This document shows positions 18,983 to 26,655 of a stretch of DNA of 64,000 nt, one piece after another. Below the pieces are notes generated by a model that was not told where the DNA came from, searched no databases, and saw only the letters and a program-made list of their open reading frames with translations. The translations under genes and the position numbers were made by a program. Every line of letters begins with the position of its first letter. Position 1 is the stretch's first letter. This DNA is from Frigidibacter sp. RF13 (lineage in GTDB: Bacteria; Pseudomonadota; Alphaproteobacteria; Rhodobacterales; Rhodobacteraceae): positions 124,001 through 188,000 of the forward strand of contig NZ_JAPNUE010000003.1 in NCBI RefSeq assembly GCF_026626305.1, read 5' to 3'.

Positions 18983-20058
18983 CCTGCCGCTCCGCGCCGC
19001 ATGCGACTGATCCTCGAATCCATGATCCGGTGCCAGACCGACGGCACCAGCGCGATCGTCGCCATCACCGGCAGCGAGGCGGGCAAGAGGGGCGCCTTGC
19101 CCTCGGGCGACAGCTGCAGTTCACTGAAACTCCGCCCCGGATGGGCGTGATGGTCGGCATGGCGCGGCGCGTTCATCATCATCAGACCAGAGAGGAAATC
19201 CGGCGCGTCCCAGCTATGTTCCGGCCCGAAGGGCTCATAGGCATCCGGCCCGGTCTTGCGCCGCTCAAGCCCATAATGCTGGACGTAATCGGACAGGAGC
19301 AGTTGCAGTAGCGCATGGGTGCAGAGGAGAAGATAGGACAGAAAACCGAACAATCCGAAGACCTCGGCCACCACCATCAGGAACAGGCAGCCGCCGCCCA
19401 CGTAGATCACGTAAGGATGGATGCCGGGCTTGCCTTCTGACTTTGCTGCCCTGAGACTGTTTTCCATCTCATAGCCCGCCATGAACTCCCCCGGCACGGC
19501 GCGGATCAGGAATTCGTAGAAGCTCACGCCGAAGGCCGCGCTGTTCGGATCGTCGGGCGTCGCCACATGGTGGTGATGGACCAGCCGGTGCGCCGATGTG
19601 TGATGGCCGTAAAGCAGAGAGACATAGATCCAGCGGCCAAGCTCGAACGGTGCGCGTTCGGTCCGGTGGATCAGCTCGTGCGCGACCGAGTTCGACACCT
19701 GCCCGCACCAGAGCCCGGCGCCGATCGCGGTGAAAAGCCAGCCGAAAAGCCCAAGCCCGCTGCCGCCAGACAGGCCGTACAGCACGATGGCGAGAAAGGC
19801 GAAATGCGCGGCGCCCACCGTGAGGACGACGCGGTCGGAAACCGCATCGCGCGGCATCTCCGGCTGGGCAAGGCCGAGCGAGCGCGCCAGCTGGTCGCCC
19901 GCGAAGACAAGGCCGGTCATCCAGAGAAAGCCCAGGAAGGCCCAGAGGCCGCCGAAAATAGCGCCAAGTGCGAGGATCAGCGCAGGCAGAAGGCTCGCGC
20001 AGGCGAAGCGCATCGCGGGATGGGCGAGGAACGCAAGGTCGGGGCGCTTGATCGGCAC
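18979..20058 (-). CDS. alkB: alkane 1-monooxygenase (AlkB-like, membrane di-iron)
   Basis: 359 residues from a GTG at 20058, chosen for GGAGG five bases upstream. Integral-membrane non-haem di-iron hydroxylase. The conserved histidine boxes are present: H-E-L-I-H-R (His127, His131), H-H-T-S-A-H-R-L-V-H-H-H-H-V-A-T (residues 152-167) and R-H-A-D-H-H-A-H-P near the C-terminus, with hydrophobic segments between. The enzyme needs rubredoxin and its reductase, neither of which is in the window. Close relatives may oxidise alkanes or other lipid-like substrates. Forms an operon with the small exported protein. Confidence 0.85.
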   Translation of the reverse strand: MPIKRPDLAFLAHPAMRFACASLLPALILALGAIFGGLWAFLGFLWMTGLVFAGDQLARSLGLAQPEMPRDAVSDRVVLTVGAAHFAFLAIVLYGLSGGSGLGLFGWLFTAIGAGLWCGQVSNSVAHELIHRTERAPFELGRWIYVSLLYGHHTSAHRLVHHHHVATPDDPNSAAFGVSFYEFLIRAVPGEFMAGYEMENSLRAAKSEGKPGIHPYVIYVGGGCLFLMVVAEVFGLFGFLSYLLLCTHALLQLLLSDYVQHYGLERRKTGPDAYEPFGPEHSWDAPDFLSGLMMMNAPRHADHHAHPGRSFSELQLSPEGKAPLLPASLPVMATIALVPSVWHRIMDSRISRMRRGAAG

Positions 20059-20363
20059 GGATACCTCCGGAGCAGGGCGGCGGCCATTCCGCCGCGCGCG
20101 ACCAGTCATGCCCGAGCAGGGCGCGCGACTCAAGCAGGCTTCACGACCGAGGATAGGCCGCCGGACACGCTTCGCCGCCCGCCTTGCCCGTCAAAGCGGT
20201 CCGTCAAGCCATGAATACCCGACGATTTACGCAACGGAAGGTTGTTCGGTGCGGGCGTCCGATCTGCTATGATGGACCTAGCCCGGCCGGAGTGTCCTCC
20301 GTTCGATTTTCGTCCGTTTCCAGGCCGTCCGGGCTCATTTTCAGCATCCTTCGGAGAAAAGTC
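20059..20363. other. divergent intergenic region with one promoter candidate
   Basis: A 305-base gap between the alkB start (minus strand) and the small membrane protein at 20364. I see one extended -10 element, TG-C-TATGAT at 20265-20273, about 90 bases upstream of 20364, without a clear -35 match. No gene, repeat of either family or strong operator was recognised. Confidence 0.4.
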
Positions 20364-20642
20364 ATGAACAGCCCCCTTCTTGCAATGATTGTCGCCATCG
20401 CGATCGGTATCGGTGCCGTGGTGGCGGGTGTGCTTACCCCGTTCCCTGCTTTCTACATCTTCGCCGCAATGGCGGTCTTCACCGGCATCGTCGGCTTTGC
20501 CGTCAACAACGGATCGGTCCGGGTGACGGCGCCGCCGCCGACGATCTGGGCGGTCTATTCGCGCCTGCCGGTCTGGGCCTGGATCGTCGATGCGGTCCTT
20601 CTGATCGGCTTCATCGCGGTTGCGATCCTGCTGCGCCCCTGA
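20364..20642 (+). CDS. small membrane protein of unknown function
   Basis: 92 residues from the ATG at 20364, with CGGAGA upstream. Three hydrophobic segments: L-L-A-M-I-V-A-I-A-I-G-I-G-A-V-V-A-G-V, F-Y-I-F-A-A-M-A-V-F-T-G-I-V-G-F-A-V and W-I-V-D-A-V-L-L-I-G-F-I-A-V-A-I-L-L. Not assigned to a known family. A short stem (20659-20682) lies between it and the YhhN-family gene downstream. Confidence 0.7.
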   Translation: MNSPLLAMIVAIAIGIGAVVAGVLTPFPAFYIFAAMAVFTGIVGFAVNNGSVRVTAPPPTIWAVYSRLPVWAWIVDAVLLIGFIAVAILLRP

Positions 20643-20658
20643 TCTTGGCGCGGCCTCG

Positions 20659-20682
20659 CCCTCGCGAGTGACGACGCGAGGG
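20659..20682 (+). terminator. short hairpin between small membrane protein and yhhN-like gene
   Basis: CCCTCGCG-eight bases-CGCGAGGG, a perfect eight-pair stem 16 bases after the stop at 20642. There is no U-run, so its role as a terminator is uncertain. Confidence 0.35.
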
Positions 20683-20750
20683 AACGGTTGCCCGGCGGTG
20701 CGGCGCCGGGCATGGTCCCGGTGCACATTTTCCGAACGACCGGGGACCGA

Positions 20751-21398
20751 ATGGACCTTCTTCTGCCTGCTGCTTGCCTTGCCCTCGCGCTCGGTTCCGC
20801 ACTGATCTACGGCGCGCGTTTTGCAGTGTTGCCCGTCTCGGGCGCGAAATCGGCGGTCAAGGTCCTGTCTGCGGCCTTGCTCCTGCCCTTCGGATTGCTG
20901 CTCGGCGCTCCGGCGCTGGTGCTCATCGGCCTCGCGCTTGGCGCCCTGGGCGATTTCCTTCTCTCGCGGCCGGGCGAGCGGGCCTTTCTGGCCGGGATGG
21001 GCGCCTTCGGGCTTGGCCATCTGGCCTATGCGGCGCAGTTCTGGGGGCTGGGGGGCGGCGCACTGCCGCTTCTTCTCGCAATACCGCTGATCGCCCTGGC
21101 GCTGTCGACCGAGCTCTGGCTTGCGCCGAAGACCGGCGCGCTGCGCTGGCCGGTCAGGGCCTATGTGGTCATCATCACGCTGATGGCGCTGGCGGCGCTG
21201 ACCCTGCCGCAAGGTTTCGGTGTCACGCTCGCGGGCGCGCTGCTCTTCGTCCTGTCGGACGCGCTTCTGGCGCTTGATCTCTTCGTCCTGCCGCCCGGCG
21301 CGCGGGTGCGTCCGCTGATCCAGCGGCTGCTCTGGGCCGCCTATTGGAGCGGTCAGGCCCTGATTTTGATTGGCCTCCTGCCTGTGCATCCGGCCTGA
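20751..21398 (+). CDS. YhhN-family membrane protein (lysoplasmalogenase-like)
   Basis: 215 residues from the ATG at 20751; in-frame earlier starts exist but add a non-hydrophobic tail. About eight hydrophobic segments. Typical YhhN/TMEM86 features: K-S-A-V-K-V-L-S-A, A-L-G-D-F-L-L-S, G-A-L-L-F-V-L-S-D-A-L-L-A and the C-terminal Y-W-S-G-Q-A-L-I-L-I-G-L. Some members hydrolyse the vinyl-ether bond of lysoplasmalogen; the activity here is assumed from family only. Confidence 0.85.
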   Translation: MDLLLPAACLALALGSALIYGARFAVLPVSGAKSAVKVLSAALLLPFGLLLGAPALVLIGLALGALGDFLLSRPGERAFLAGMGAFGLGHLAYAAQFWGLGGGALPLLLAIPLIALALSTELWLAPKTGALRWPVRAYVVIITLMALAALTLPQGFGVTLAGALLFVLSDALLALDLFVLPPGARVRPLIQRLLWAAYWSGQALILIGLLPVHPA

Positions 21399-21457
21399 CC
21401 CCTTTCCTTGACCCAATCAAGCGATTAGGTGGGGGAAGGTCAGAGAACGGGTGGCGG

Positions 21458-22633
21458 ATGTCATTTTTCAACAAGCTCAAGGACCGGCTGTTCAAAAGCT
21501 CCTCGAAACTCGACGAGGGGCTGGAGGCGATCGTCGCCGAGGCGCCCGCGGATACGGCGCCCGAACCCGCAATCGAAGCCGCTATCGAGCCCGCGCCAGA
21601 AACCGCCCCGGCGCCAGAGGCCGAACCTGCCGCGCCGCCCCCGGCCCCGCCTGAGCCGTCGGCTCCGCCGCCCGCCGCCGAGGCACCAGCGCCCCAGCCA
21701 GCGCCGTCGGCAAAGTCGCAGCCTGCACCCGCCGCCGCGCCAGCCCGCCCGGGCCTGATCGGCCGGATCTTCGGCGGCGCGAAGGCCGAGGCGGAGCCAC
21801 GGCGCGAGCTTGACGATGCGATGCTCGAAAGCCTTGAGGAGCTGCTGATCCGCTCCGACATGGGGGTGGAGACCGCGCTGCGCGTCACCGCAAACCTTGC
21901 CGAGGGACGGATGGGCAAGCGCCTGTCGGTGAGCGAGATCAAGGCGATCCTTGCCACCGAGGTGACGCGGATCATGACGCCGGTGGCGCGCCCGCTGCCG
22001 CTTTATCCCAAGAAGCCGCAGGTGGTTCTGGTGGTGGGCGTGAACGGATCGGGCAAGACCACCACGATCGGCAAGCTCGCAAGCCAGTTCCGTGCGGCGG
22101 GCAAGACGGTTGTGATTGCCGCAGGCGACACGTTCCGTGCCGCCGCGGTCGAGCAGTTGCAGATCTGGGGCGACCGCGCCGGCGTGCCGGTGATGACCGC
22201 GCCCGAAGGATCGGACCCCGCCTCGCTTGCCTTCGATGCGATGACGCGGGCCGAGGCTGAGGGCGCCGACCTTCTGATGATCGACACGGCGGGCCGGTTG
22301 CAGAACCGCCAGGACCTGATGGAGGAACTGGCCAAGATCGTGCGCGTGATCCGCAAGAAAGACCCGTCCGCCCCCCACAATACGCTTCTCGTCCTTGATG
22401 CGACGACCGGGCAGAATGCAGTGATGCAGGTCGATATTTTCCGCAAGATCGCCGATGTGTCGGGTCTGGTGATGACGAAGCTAGACGGCACCGCCAAGGG
22501 CGGCGTGCTTGTAGCTCTGGCCGACAAGTTCGGCCTGCCGATCCATGCGATCGGCGTGGGTGAACAGATCGACGACCTTCAGCCCTTCGATCCCGAGGAA
22601 TTCGCCCGCGCACTGGTCGGCAGCGGGGCGTGA
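21458..22633 (+). CDS. ftsY: signal recognition particle receptor FtsY
   Basis: 391 residues. GTPase that docks SRP-ribosome complexes at the membrane for co-translational insertion. An Ala/Pro/Glu-rich, low-complexity A region (about residues 25-100) is followed by the NG domain: the N helix bundle, G1 loop G-V-N-G-S-G-K-T-T-T (194-203), D-T-F-R-A-A-A-V-E-Q-L, D-T-A-G-R, T-K-L-D-G-T-A-K-G-G and G-V-G-E-Q-I-D-D-L-Q-P-F. Five bases separate it from the following DMT gene. Confidence 0.97.
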   Translation: MSFFNKLKDRLFKSSSKLDEGLEAIVAEAPADTAPEPAIEAAIEPAPETAPAPEAEPAAPPPAPPEPSAPPPAAEAPAPQPAPSAKSQPAPAAAPARPGLIGRIFGGAKAEAEPRRELDDAMLESLEELLIRSDMGVETALRVTANLAEGRMGKRLSVSEIKAILATEVTRIMTPVARPLPLYPKKPQVVLVVGVNGSGKTTTIGKLASQFRAAGKTVVIAAGDTFRAAAVEQLQIWGDRAGVPVMTAPEGSDPASLAFDAMTRAEAEGADLLMIDTAGRLQNRQDLMEELAKIVRVIRKKDPSAPHNTLLVLDATTGQNAVMQVDIFRKIADVSGLVMTKLDGTAKGGVLVALADKFGLPIHAIGVGEQIDDLQPFDPEEFARALVGSGA

Positions 22634-22637
22634 GGGA

Positions 22638-23537
22638 TTGAGCGACTGGCTCCGCGCGCTGGAAGGCACACCGGCCGGCCATCAGGCGGCGCTGGCGCTG
22701 GCGCTTATGGCCGCCGTCCTGCACGCACTGTTCGGCGCCCTGCAGAAGGGCAAGCACGACCCTTGGGCCTCGCGCGCGGCGATTGACGGGTCTTACGCGC
22801 TGATCGCGGCACCCTTCGCGCTCTTCGTCGTGCCCTGGCCCGAGCCGCATATGTGGCCGATCTTCGCGGGCGCCTTCGTCATCCATGTGGGCTACAAGAT
22901 CGCGCAGGCGATGACCTATGACCGGGGGGCCTATACGGTCGTCTACCCGGTGGTGCGGGGCACCGGGCCGCTCTTTGCGGTCTTTGGCGCGGGGCTTTTC
23001 TTCGGCGAACATTTCACCCTTGGCCAGTGGGTCGGCGTCGCGGTGCTTCTATCAGGCATCTACGGGCTTGCGCTCTACAACTGGCGCCACTTGGCGGCGG
23101 GGCGCGAGACGCTGGCGCCCGCGCTTGGCTTCGCGATCCTGACCGGCCTTTTCGTGGCGCTTTACACCACCTATGACGCATGGGGCATCCGCTCGACCGC
23201 CGATCCCTTCACCTTCCTCGCCTGGTTCTTCTTCATCGACGGGCTCTTCATGCCGGTCTATATGAGGCGGAAGCTTCTGTCCCTGCGCGGGGCCGAGGCC
23301 CGGGCGCTGGTGAAGCGCGGCGTGATCGGCGCCTTCGTGGCTTTCTTCAGCTTCGGCGCCATCATGATGGCGACGCGGCTCGACCGGGTGGGCGAGGCGG
23401 CGGTCTTGCGCGAGACCTCGACGGTCTTTGCCGCGCTGATCGGCTGGCTCGTGCTGGGCGAACGCGTGGGACCGGCGAGGGCGGCCCTGATGGCGCTGAT
23501 CGCGGCGGGTGCGGTGATCGTGGAATTCGGACGGTGA
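22638..23537 (+). CDS. DMT-superfamily (EamA) transporter
   Basis: 299 residues from a TTG at 22638, with GAGG just upstream and only four bases from the ftsY stop; a later ATG at 22707 would cut the first helix. Ten hydrophobic segments. It is a paralogue of the protein at 42039-42875: both have V-Y-P-V/L-V/A-R-G-T-G/A-P-L and R-E-T-S-x-V-F-x-x-x-I-G-W-L-V. Substrate unknown. Probably read through from ftsY. Confidence 0.85.
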   Translation: MSDWLRALEGTPAGHQAALALALMAAVLHALFGALQKGKHDPWASRAAIDGSYALIAAPFALFVVPWPEPHMWPIFAGAFVIHVGYKIAQAMTYDRGAYTVVYPVVRGTGPLFAVFGAGLFFGEHFTLGQWVGVAVLLSGIYGLALYNWRHLAAGRETLAPALGFAILTGLFVALYTTYDAWGIRSTADPFTFLAWFFFIDGLFMPVYMRRKLLSLRGAEARALVKRGVIGAFVAFFSFGAIMMATRLDRVGEAAVLRETSTVFAALIGWLVLGERVGPARAALMALIAAGAVIVEFGR

Positions 23538-23545
23538 GGATGAGG

Positions 23546-24151
23546 ATGGCGGGCAGAAAGATCAATCCATGGCTGAAGATGGGGCTGGAGTTCGGGCCGA
23601 TCCTTGCCTTCTTCCTCGCCTTCGGGCGGCTGAAGGACAAGACCTTCACTCTGGGCGGCACTGAATATGGCGGCTTCATCCTCGCGACCGCGCTCTTCGT
23701 GCCGCTGCTGGTCGCGACGACGGTCATCCTCTGGCGGCTGACCGGGCGGCTCGCGCCGATGCAGATCGCGACGCTGGTGCTTGTCGTGGTCTTCGGTGGC
23801 CTCTCGGTCTGGCTGAACGACGAGCGGTTCTTCAAGATGAAGCCCACGATCATCTACCTGCTCTTTGCGGGCATTCTCGGCTTCGGCCTGATGCGCGGCC
23901 GCTCCTACCTCGCGCTCGCGATCGAAGAGGCGATGCCCCTGAAGGAGGAAGGCTGGATGATCCTGACCCGACGCCTTACCGCCTTCTTCCTCGGCCTCGC
24001 CGTCGCGAACGAGGCTATCTGGCGGACGATGTCCGATCAGGCCTGGGTGAATTTCAAGACCTTCGGCCTGCCCGCCGCACTGTTCCTCTTCTTCATGGCG
24101 CAGGGCGGGCTTCTGAAGACTTATGGCACGGACGAGCGGCCGGGCGAGTAA
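23546..24151 (+). CDS. yciB: inner-membrane septation protein YciB/IspZ
   Basis: 201 residues from the ATG at 23546 (an ATG two codons earlier lacks room for its ribosome site). Family hallmarks are L-E-F-G-P-I-L-A-F-F at the N-terminus, then L-W-L-N-D-E-R-F-F-K-M-K-P-T-I-I-Y and W-M-I-L-T-R-R-L-T-A-F-F-L-G-L-A-V-A-N-E. Five or six membrane segments. Interacts with division and peptidoglycan elongation proteins in the inner membrane. Short gap after the DMT gene suggests a common transcript with ftsY. Confidence 0.93.
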   Translation: MAGRKINPWLKMGLEFGPILAFFLAFGRLKDKTFTLGGTEYGGFILATALFVPLLVATTVILWRLTGRLAPMQIATLVLVVVFGGLSVWLNDERFFKMKPTIIYLLFAGILGFGLMRGRSYLALAIEEAMPLKEEGWMILTRRLTAFFLGLAVANEAIWRTMSDQAWVNFKTFGLPAALFLFFMAQGGLLKTYGTDERPGE

Positions 24152-24204
24152 GACCCGGTTCCACCGGTCTTGGCAGGGACGTCGCCCGCAGCTAGGTTCG
24201 CGCC

Positions 24205-24765
24205 ATGATTGCCCCCCTTGTCCTGTTTCTCTTCTCTGGTGTGGTCGTCGTCTGGGCGCTTTACGTTCCCGGCGCTAAGGACATGCTGCTTGTGGCCGGC
24301 CCCTCGGCAATCGGCAGCCTCTACCTGTTCCTGCAGGCGCTGGTGCGCAGACCCGCCCGGGCGCTGCGCTGGATCGTGGTGGACGGATCGAACGTGATGC
24401 ACTGGAAGGAGGGCGAGCCTGATATCGGCACGGTGCGCGACGTCGTGGGCAGGCTGGCCGCGCTTGGCTATACGGCGGGTGTCGTGTTTGACGCGAACGC
24501 GGGTTACCGCCTGAATGGGCGCTATCTGAACGAACGGGCGCTCGGGCGGCTTCTTGGCCTGTCCGAAGAACGGATAACGGTAGTCCCGAAAGGAACACCC
24601 GCCGATCCCGCGATCCTCGCCGCAGCGCGCGGACTTGGCGCCCGCATCGTGACGAACGACCGCTACCGCGATTGGGCGGAGACCCATCCTGAAGTTCGCG
24701 CGCAAGGCCACCTCATACGCGGGGGCTTCCGGCAAGGCGCGCTTTGGCTTGATCTGGACGCGTGA
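24205..24765 (+). CDS. membrane-anchored Zc3h12a/NYN-type ribonuclease
   Basis: 186 residues. Two N-terminal hydrophobic segments (about 3-20 and 28-45) anchor a cytosolic PIN/NYN-like domain (55-186). Acidic catalytic-site residues line up as in the Zc3h12a/Regnase nuclease family: Asp60 in V-V-D-G-S-N-V, Asp96 in V-V-F-D-A-N, Asp134 in P-A-D-P-A-I-L and Asn151-Asp152-...-Asp156 in V-T-N-D-R-Y-R-D-W. Predicted metal-dependent RNase held at the membrane. Target and regulation are unknown; a family B repeat follows the stop. Confidence 0.82.
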   Translation: MIAPLVLFLFSGVVVVWALYVPGAKDMLLVAGPSAIGSLYLFLQALVRRPARALRWIVVDGSNVMHWKEGEPDIGTVRDVVGRLAALGYTAGVVFDANAGYRLNGRYLNERALGRLLGLSEERITVVPKGTPADPAILAAARGLGARIVTNDRYRDWAETHPEVRAQGHLIRGGFRQGALWLDLDA

Positions 24766-24775
24766 GGCAGAGGCG

Positions 24776-24822
24776 CCGGATTTCGTGGCGAAATCCGGTC
24801 CGAAATCTTTGCAAGATTTCGG
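24776..24822. repeat. dispersed hairpin repeat family B, two-hairpin copy (B1)
   Basis: Two perfect ten-pair hairpins in tandem: CCGGATTTCG/CGAAATCCGG (24776-24798) and CCGAAATCTT/AAGATTTCGG (24800-24822). The same outer hairpins occur at 31093 and 42882. The copy lies between the convergent nuclease and lipoprotein genes, ten bases after the nuclease stop. Confidence 0.8.
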
Positions 24823-24842
24823 GCTGTCCCGGCGCCGTGGTG

Positions 24843-25094
24843 CTACCCGAGGTCGGCGAGTGCCGCCTCGGCCGCGAGATGGGCACGCAGAGACCAGTAG
24901 CAATCCTCGCGCGTGGCCGCCCGGCACTGGACGCGTCTGTCGCCTGCCGTGACGAACCACAGGTCGCCGCGCGAGGTGACGGGGTAGGTTACACCTGCGA
25001 ACTCCACCGATCCCTGAGGCACCTCTGGCGGCAGGTCCGCCACGCAGGCGGCGAGGGTCGGGACGAGGCAGGCGGCAAGGACGAGGCGGCGCAT
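24843..25094 (-). CDS. small lipoprotein of unknown function
   Basis: 83 residues from the ATG at 25094, with AGGAGA upstream. Lipobox T-L-A-A-C with Cys17. The mature part includes F-A-G-V-T-Y-P-V, V-Q-C-R-A-A-T-R-E-D-C-Y-W, with two cysteines that may pair. Not recognised. Divergent from metZ and its riboswitch. Confidence 0.75.
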   Translation of the reverse strand: MRRLVLAACLVPTLAACVADLPPEVPQGSVEFAGVTYPVTSRGDLWFVTAGDRRVQCRAATREDCYWSLRAHLAAEAALADLG

Positions 25095-25184
25095 GGATAT
25101 CTCCTGTTCCCTGCAGTTCAATCCAATTTCACCGCGCCCGCAAGGCCCGTTGACCAAGTCCCGGCTTTGGGCTAATCCCTCGCC

Positions 25185-25238
25185 CGTGGCGATTTGATGA
25201 CCGGATTGCGGGCCACGTTAAAGAAGCCGCTAAAAGGG
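25185..25238 (+). promoter_or_regulatory. SAM-II riboswitch (metA motif)
   Basis: The sequence matches the SAM-II aptamer: P1 stem CGTGGC (25185-25190) with GCCACG (25212-25217), the GATTTGATGACCGGATTG loop between them, and the downstream pseudoknot strand GCTAAAAGGG (25229-25238). SAM-II elements in alphaproteobacteria sit before methionine-synthesis genes and switch them off when S-adenosylmethionine binds. Here it precedes metZ by about 60 bases, and an intrinsic terminator lies in between. Confidence 0.9.
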
Positions 25239-25252
25239 TCGGAGGTGTTTCA

Positions 25253-25280
25253 CCCCCGCCGTTCCGGTCGGGGGTTTTTT
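25253..25280 (+). terminator. attenuator terminator behind the SAM-II aptamer
   Basis: CCCCCG...CGGGGG stem (25253-25274) followed by TTTTTT (25275-25280), upstream of the metZ ribosome site. A competing small stem GGTG-TTT-CACC (about 25244-25254) overlaps its left arm. This arrangement suggests control of transcription elongation by the riboswitch. Confidence 0.8.
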
Positions 25281-25296
25281 GTTGCCGGAGGCGGCC

Positions 25297-26472
25297 ATGA
25301 CGGACTGGAAGACGCGGACGAAACTCATTCATGCCGGCGCGCGCCGCAGCCAGTATGGCGAGATGTCCGAGGCGATCTTCCTGACGCAGGGTTTCGTCTA
25401 TGAGAGCGCCGAACAGGCCGAGGCGCGGTTCATCGAATCCGGCCCGGACGAGTTCATCTATGCGCGCTACGGCAACCCGACCGTGCGGATGTTCGAAGAA
25501 CGGATGGCGGCGATCGAGGGGACGGAGGACGCCTTCGCAACCGCCTCGGGGATGGCCGCGGTGAATGGCGCGTTGACCGCGATGCTGAGGGCGGGCGACC
25601 ATGTGGTCGCGGCGCGGGCGCTGTTCGGATCGTGCCTGTATGTGCTGGAAGTCCTGGGCCGCTTCGGAGTCGAGGTGACTTTGGTAGACGGCACGAACCT
25701 TGATGAATGGCGCGCGGCGGTGCGGGCTGACACGAAGGCCGTTTTCCTTGAAAGCGTGTCGAACCCGACGCTGGAGGTCATTGATCTGAAGTCGGTCGCG
25801 GAGATCGCGCATGCGGTGGGTGCGACAGTGATCGTCGACAATGTCTTTGCCACGCCGACCTTCTCGAAGGCCGTATCGCTTGGTGCCGATGTCGTCGTCT
25901 ACTCGGCGACGAAGCATATCGACGGGTCGGGCCGGGCGCTCGGTGGCGTGGTCTGCGGGACAAAACAGTTCATCCGCAAGGTGCTGGAACCCTATCTGAA
26001 GCACACCGGCGCGGCGCTGTCGCCTTTCAACGCCTGGGTGATGCTGAAGGGGATGGAGACGCTTGATCTGCGCGTGCGGGCCCAGGCGGCGACGGCGCTG
26101 AAGGTGGCGGAGCGGCTGACGGGCCATGCGAAGCTGTCGCAAGTGATCTATCCGGGCCTGAAGGACCATCCGCATCACGCCATCGCCATGGAACAGATGG
26201 GGGCGGGGGGCACGGTCGTGACGCTGGAACTGCGCGGCGGGCAGGCTGCGGCCTTCCGTTTCCTCAACGCGCTGACAATCGTGAAGATTTCAAACAACCT
26301 CGGCGATGCGAAATCGATCATCACCCATCCGGCGACGACCACGCACCAACGGCTTCCGGCCGAGCAGAAGGCGCTTCTGGGCATCACGCCGGGGCTGGTG
26401 CGCCTGTCTCTGGGGATCGAGGACGGGGACGATATCGTCACCGACCTCTTGCAGGCGCTGCAGCGGGCCTGA
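25297..26472 (+). CDS. metZ: O-succinylhomoserine sulfhydrylase
   Basis: 391 residues from the ATG at 25297, with GGAGG five bases before it. PLP enzyme of the Cys/Met-metabolism family that makes homocysteine from O-succinyl- (or O-acetyl-) homoserine and sulfide. The Schiff-base lysine is Lys206 in V-Y-S-A-T-K-H-I-D-G-S-G-R; other family marks are Y-A-R-Y-G-N-P-T, G-M-A-A-V-N-G-A and the C-terminal H-P-A-T-T-T-H and L-V-R-L-S-L-G-I-E. The SAM-II riboswitch upstream fits feedback by SAM. Confidence 0.95.
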   Translation: MTDWKTRTKLIHAGARRSQYGEMSEAIFLTQGFVYESAEQAEARFIESGPDEFIYARYGNPTVRMFEERMAAIEGTEDAFATASGMAAVNGALTAMLRAGDHVVAARALFGSCLYVLEVLGRFGVEVTLVDGTNLDEWRAAVRADTKAVFLESVSNPTLEVIDLKSVAEIAHAVGATVIVDNVFATPTFSKAVSLGADVVVYSATKHIDGSGRALGGVVCGTKQFIRKVLEPYLKHTGAALSPFNAWVMLKGMETLDLRVRAQAATALKVAERLTGHAKLSQVIYPGLKDHPHHAIAMEQMGAGGTVVTLELRGGQAAAFRFLNALTIVKISNNLGDAKSIITHPATTTHQRLPAEQKALLGITPGLVRLSLGIEDGDDIVTDLLQALQRA

Positions 26473-26575
26473 GGGGCCGCTCATCGTCGCCTTGGGCGCT
26501 TTTCGCGATGCACGACGAGAGGCCGGAGGCCCGCGAGGAGACATTGGGAGCGGCCGGGCGACAGGTCGCTTTCGC

Positions 26576-26603
26576 TTGGCGGCGGTTCGCGTTAGACTAT
26601 ATC
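26576..26603 (+). promoter_or_regulatory. candidate promoter of folE2
   Basis: TTGGCG (26576-26581), sixteen bases, TATATC (26598-26603), about 50 bases before the folE2 start. A sigma-70-like fit; no Zur-type palindrome was seen next to it. Confidence 0.4.
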
Positions 26604-26655
26604 ATCCGCGGCCGGGATCATGTAGGAAGCGGGCTCCACGCCCTTGGGGGGTCTG

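Noticed and set aside
26473..26655. Zur operator upstream of folE2
   Set aside because: No palindrome of the alphaproteobacterial Zur type could be found around the promoter candidate.
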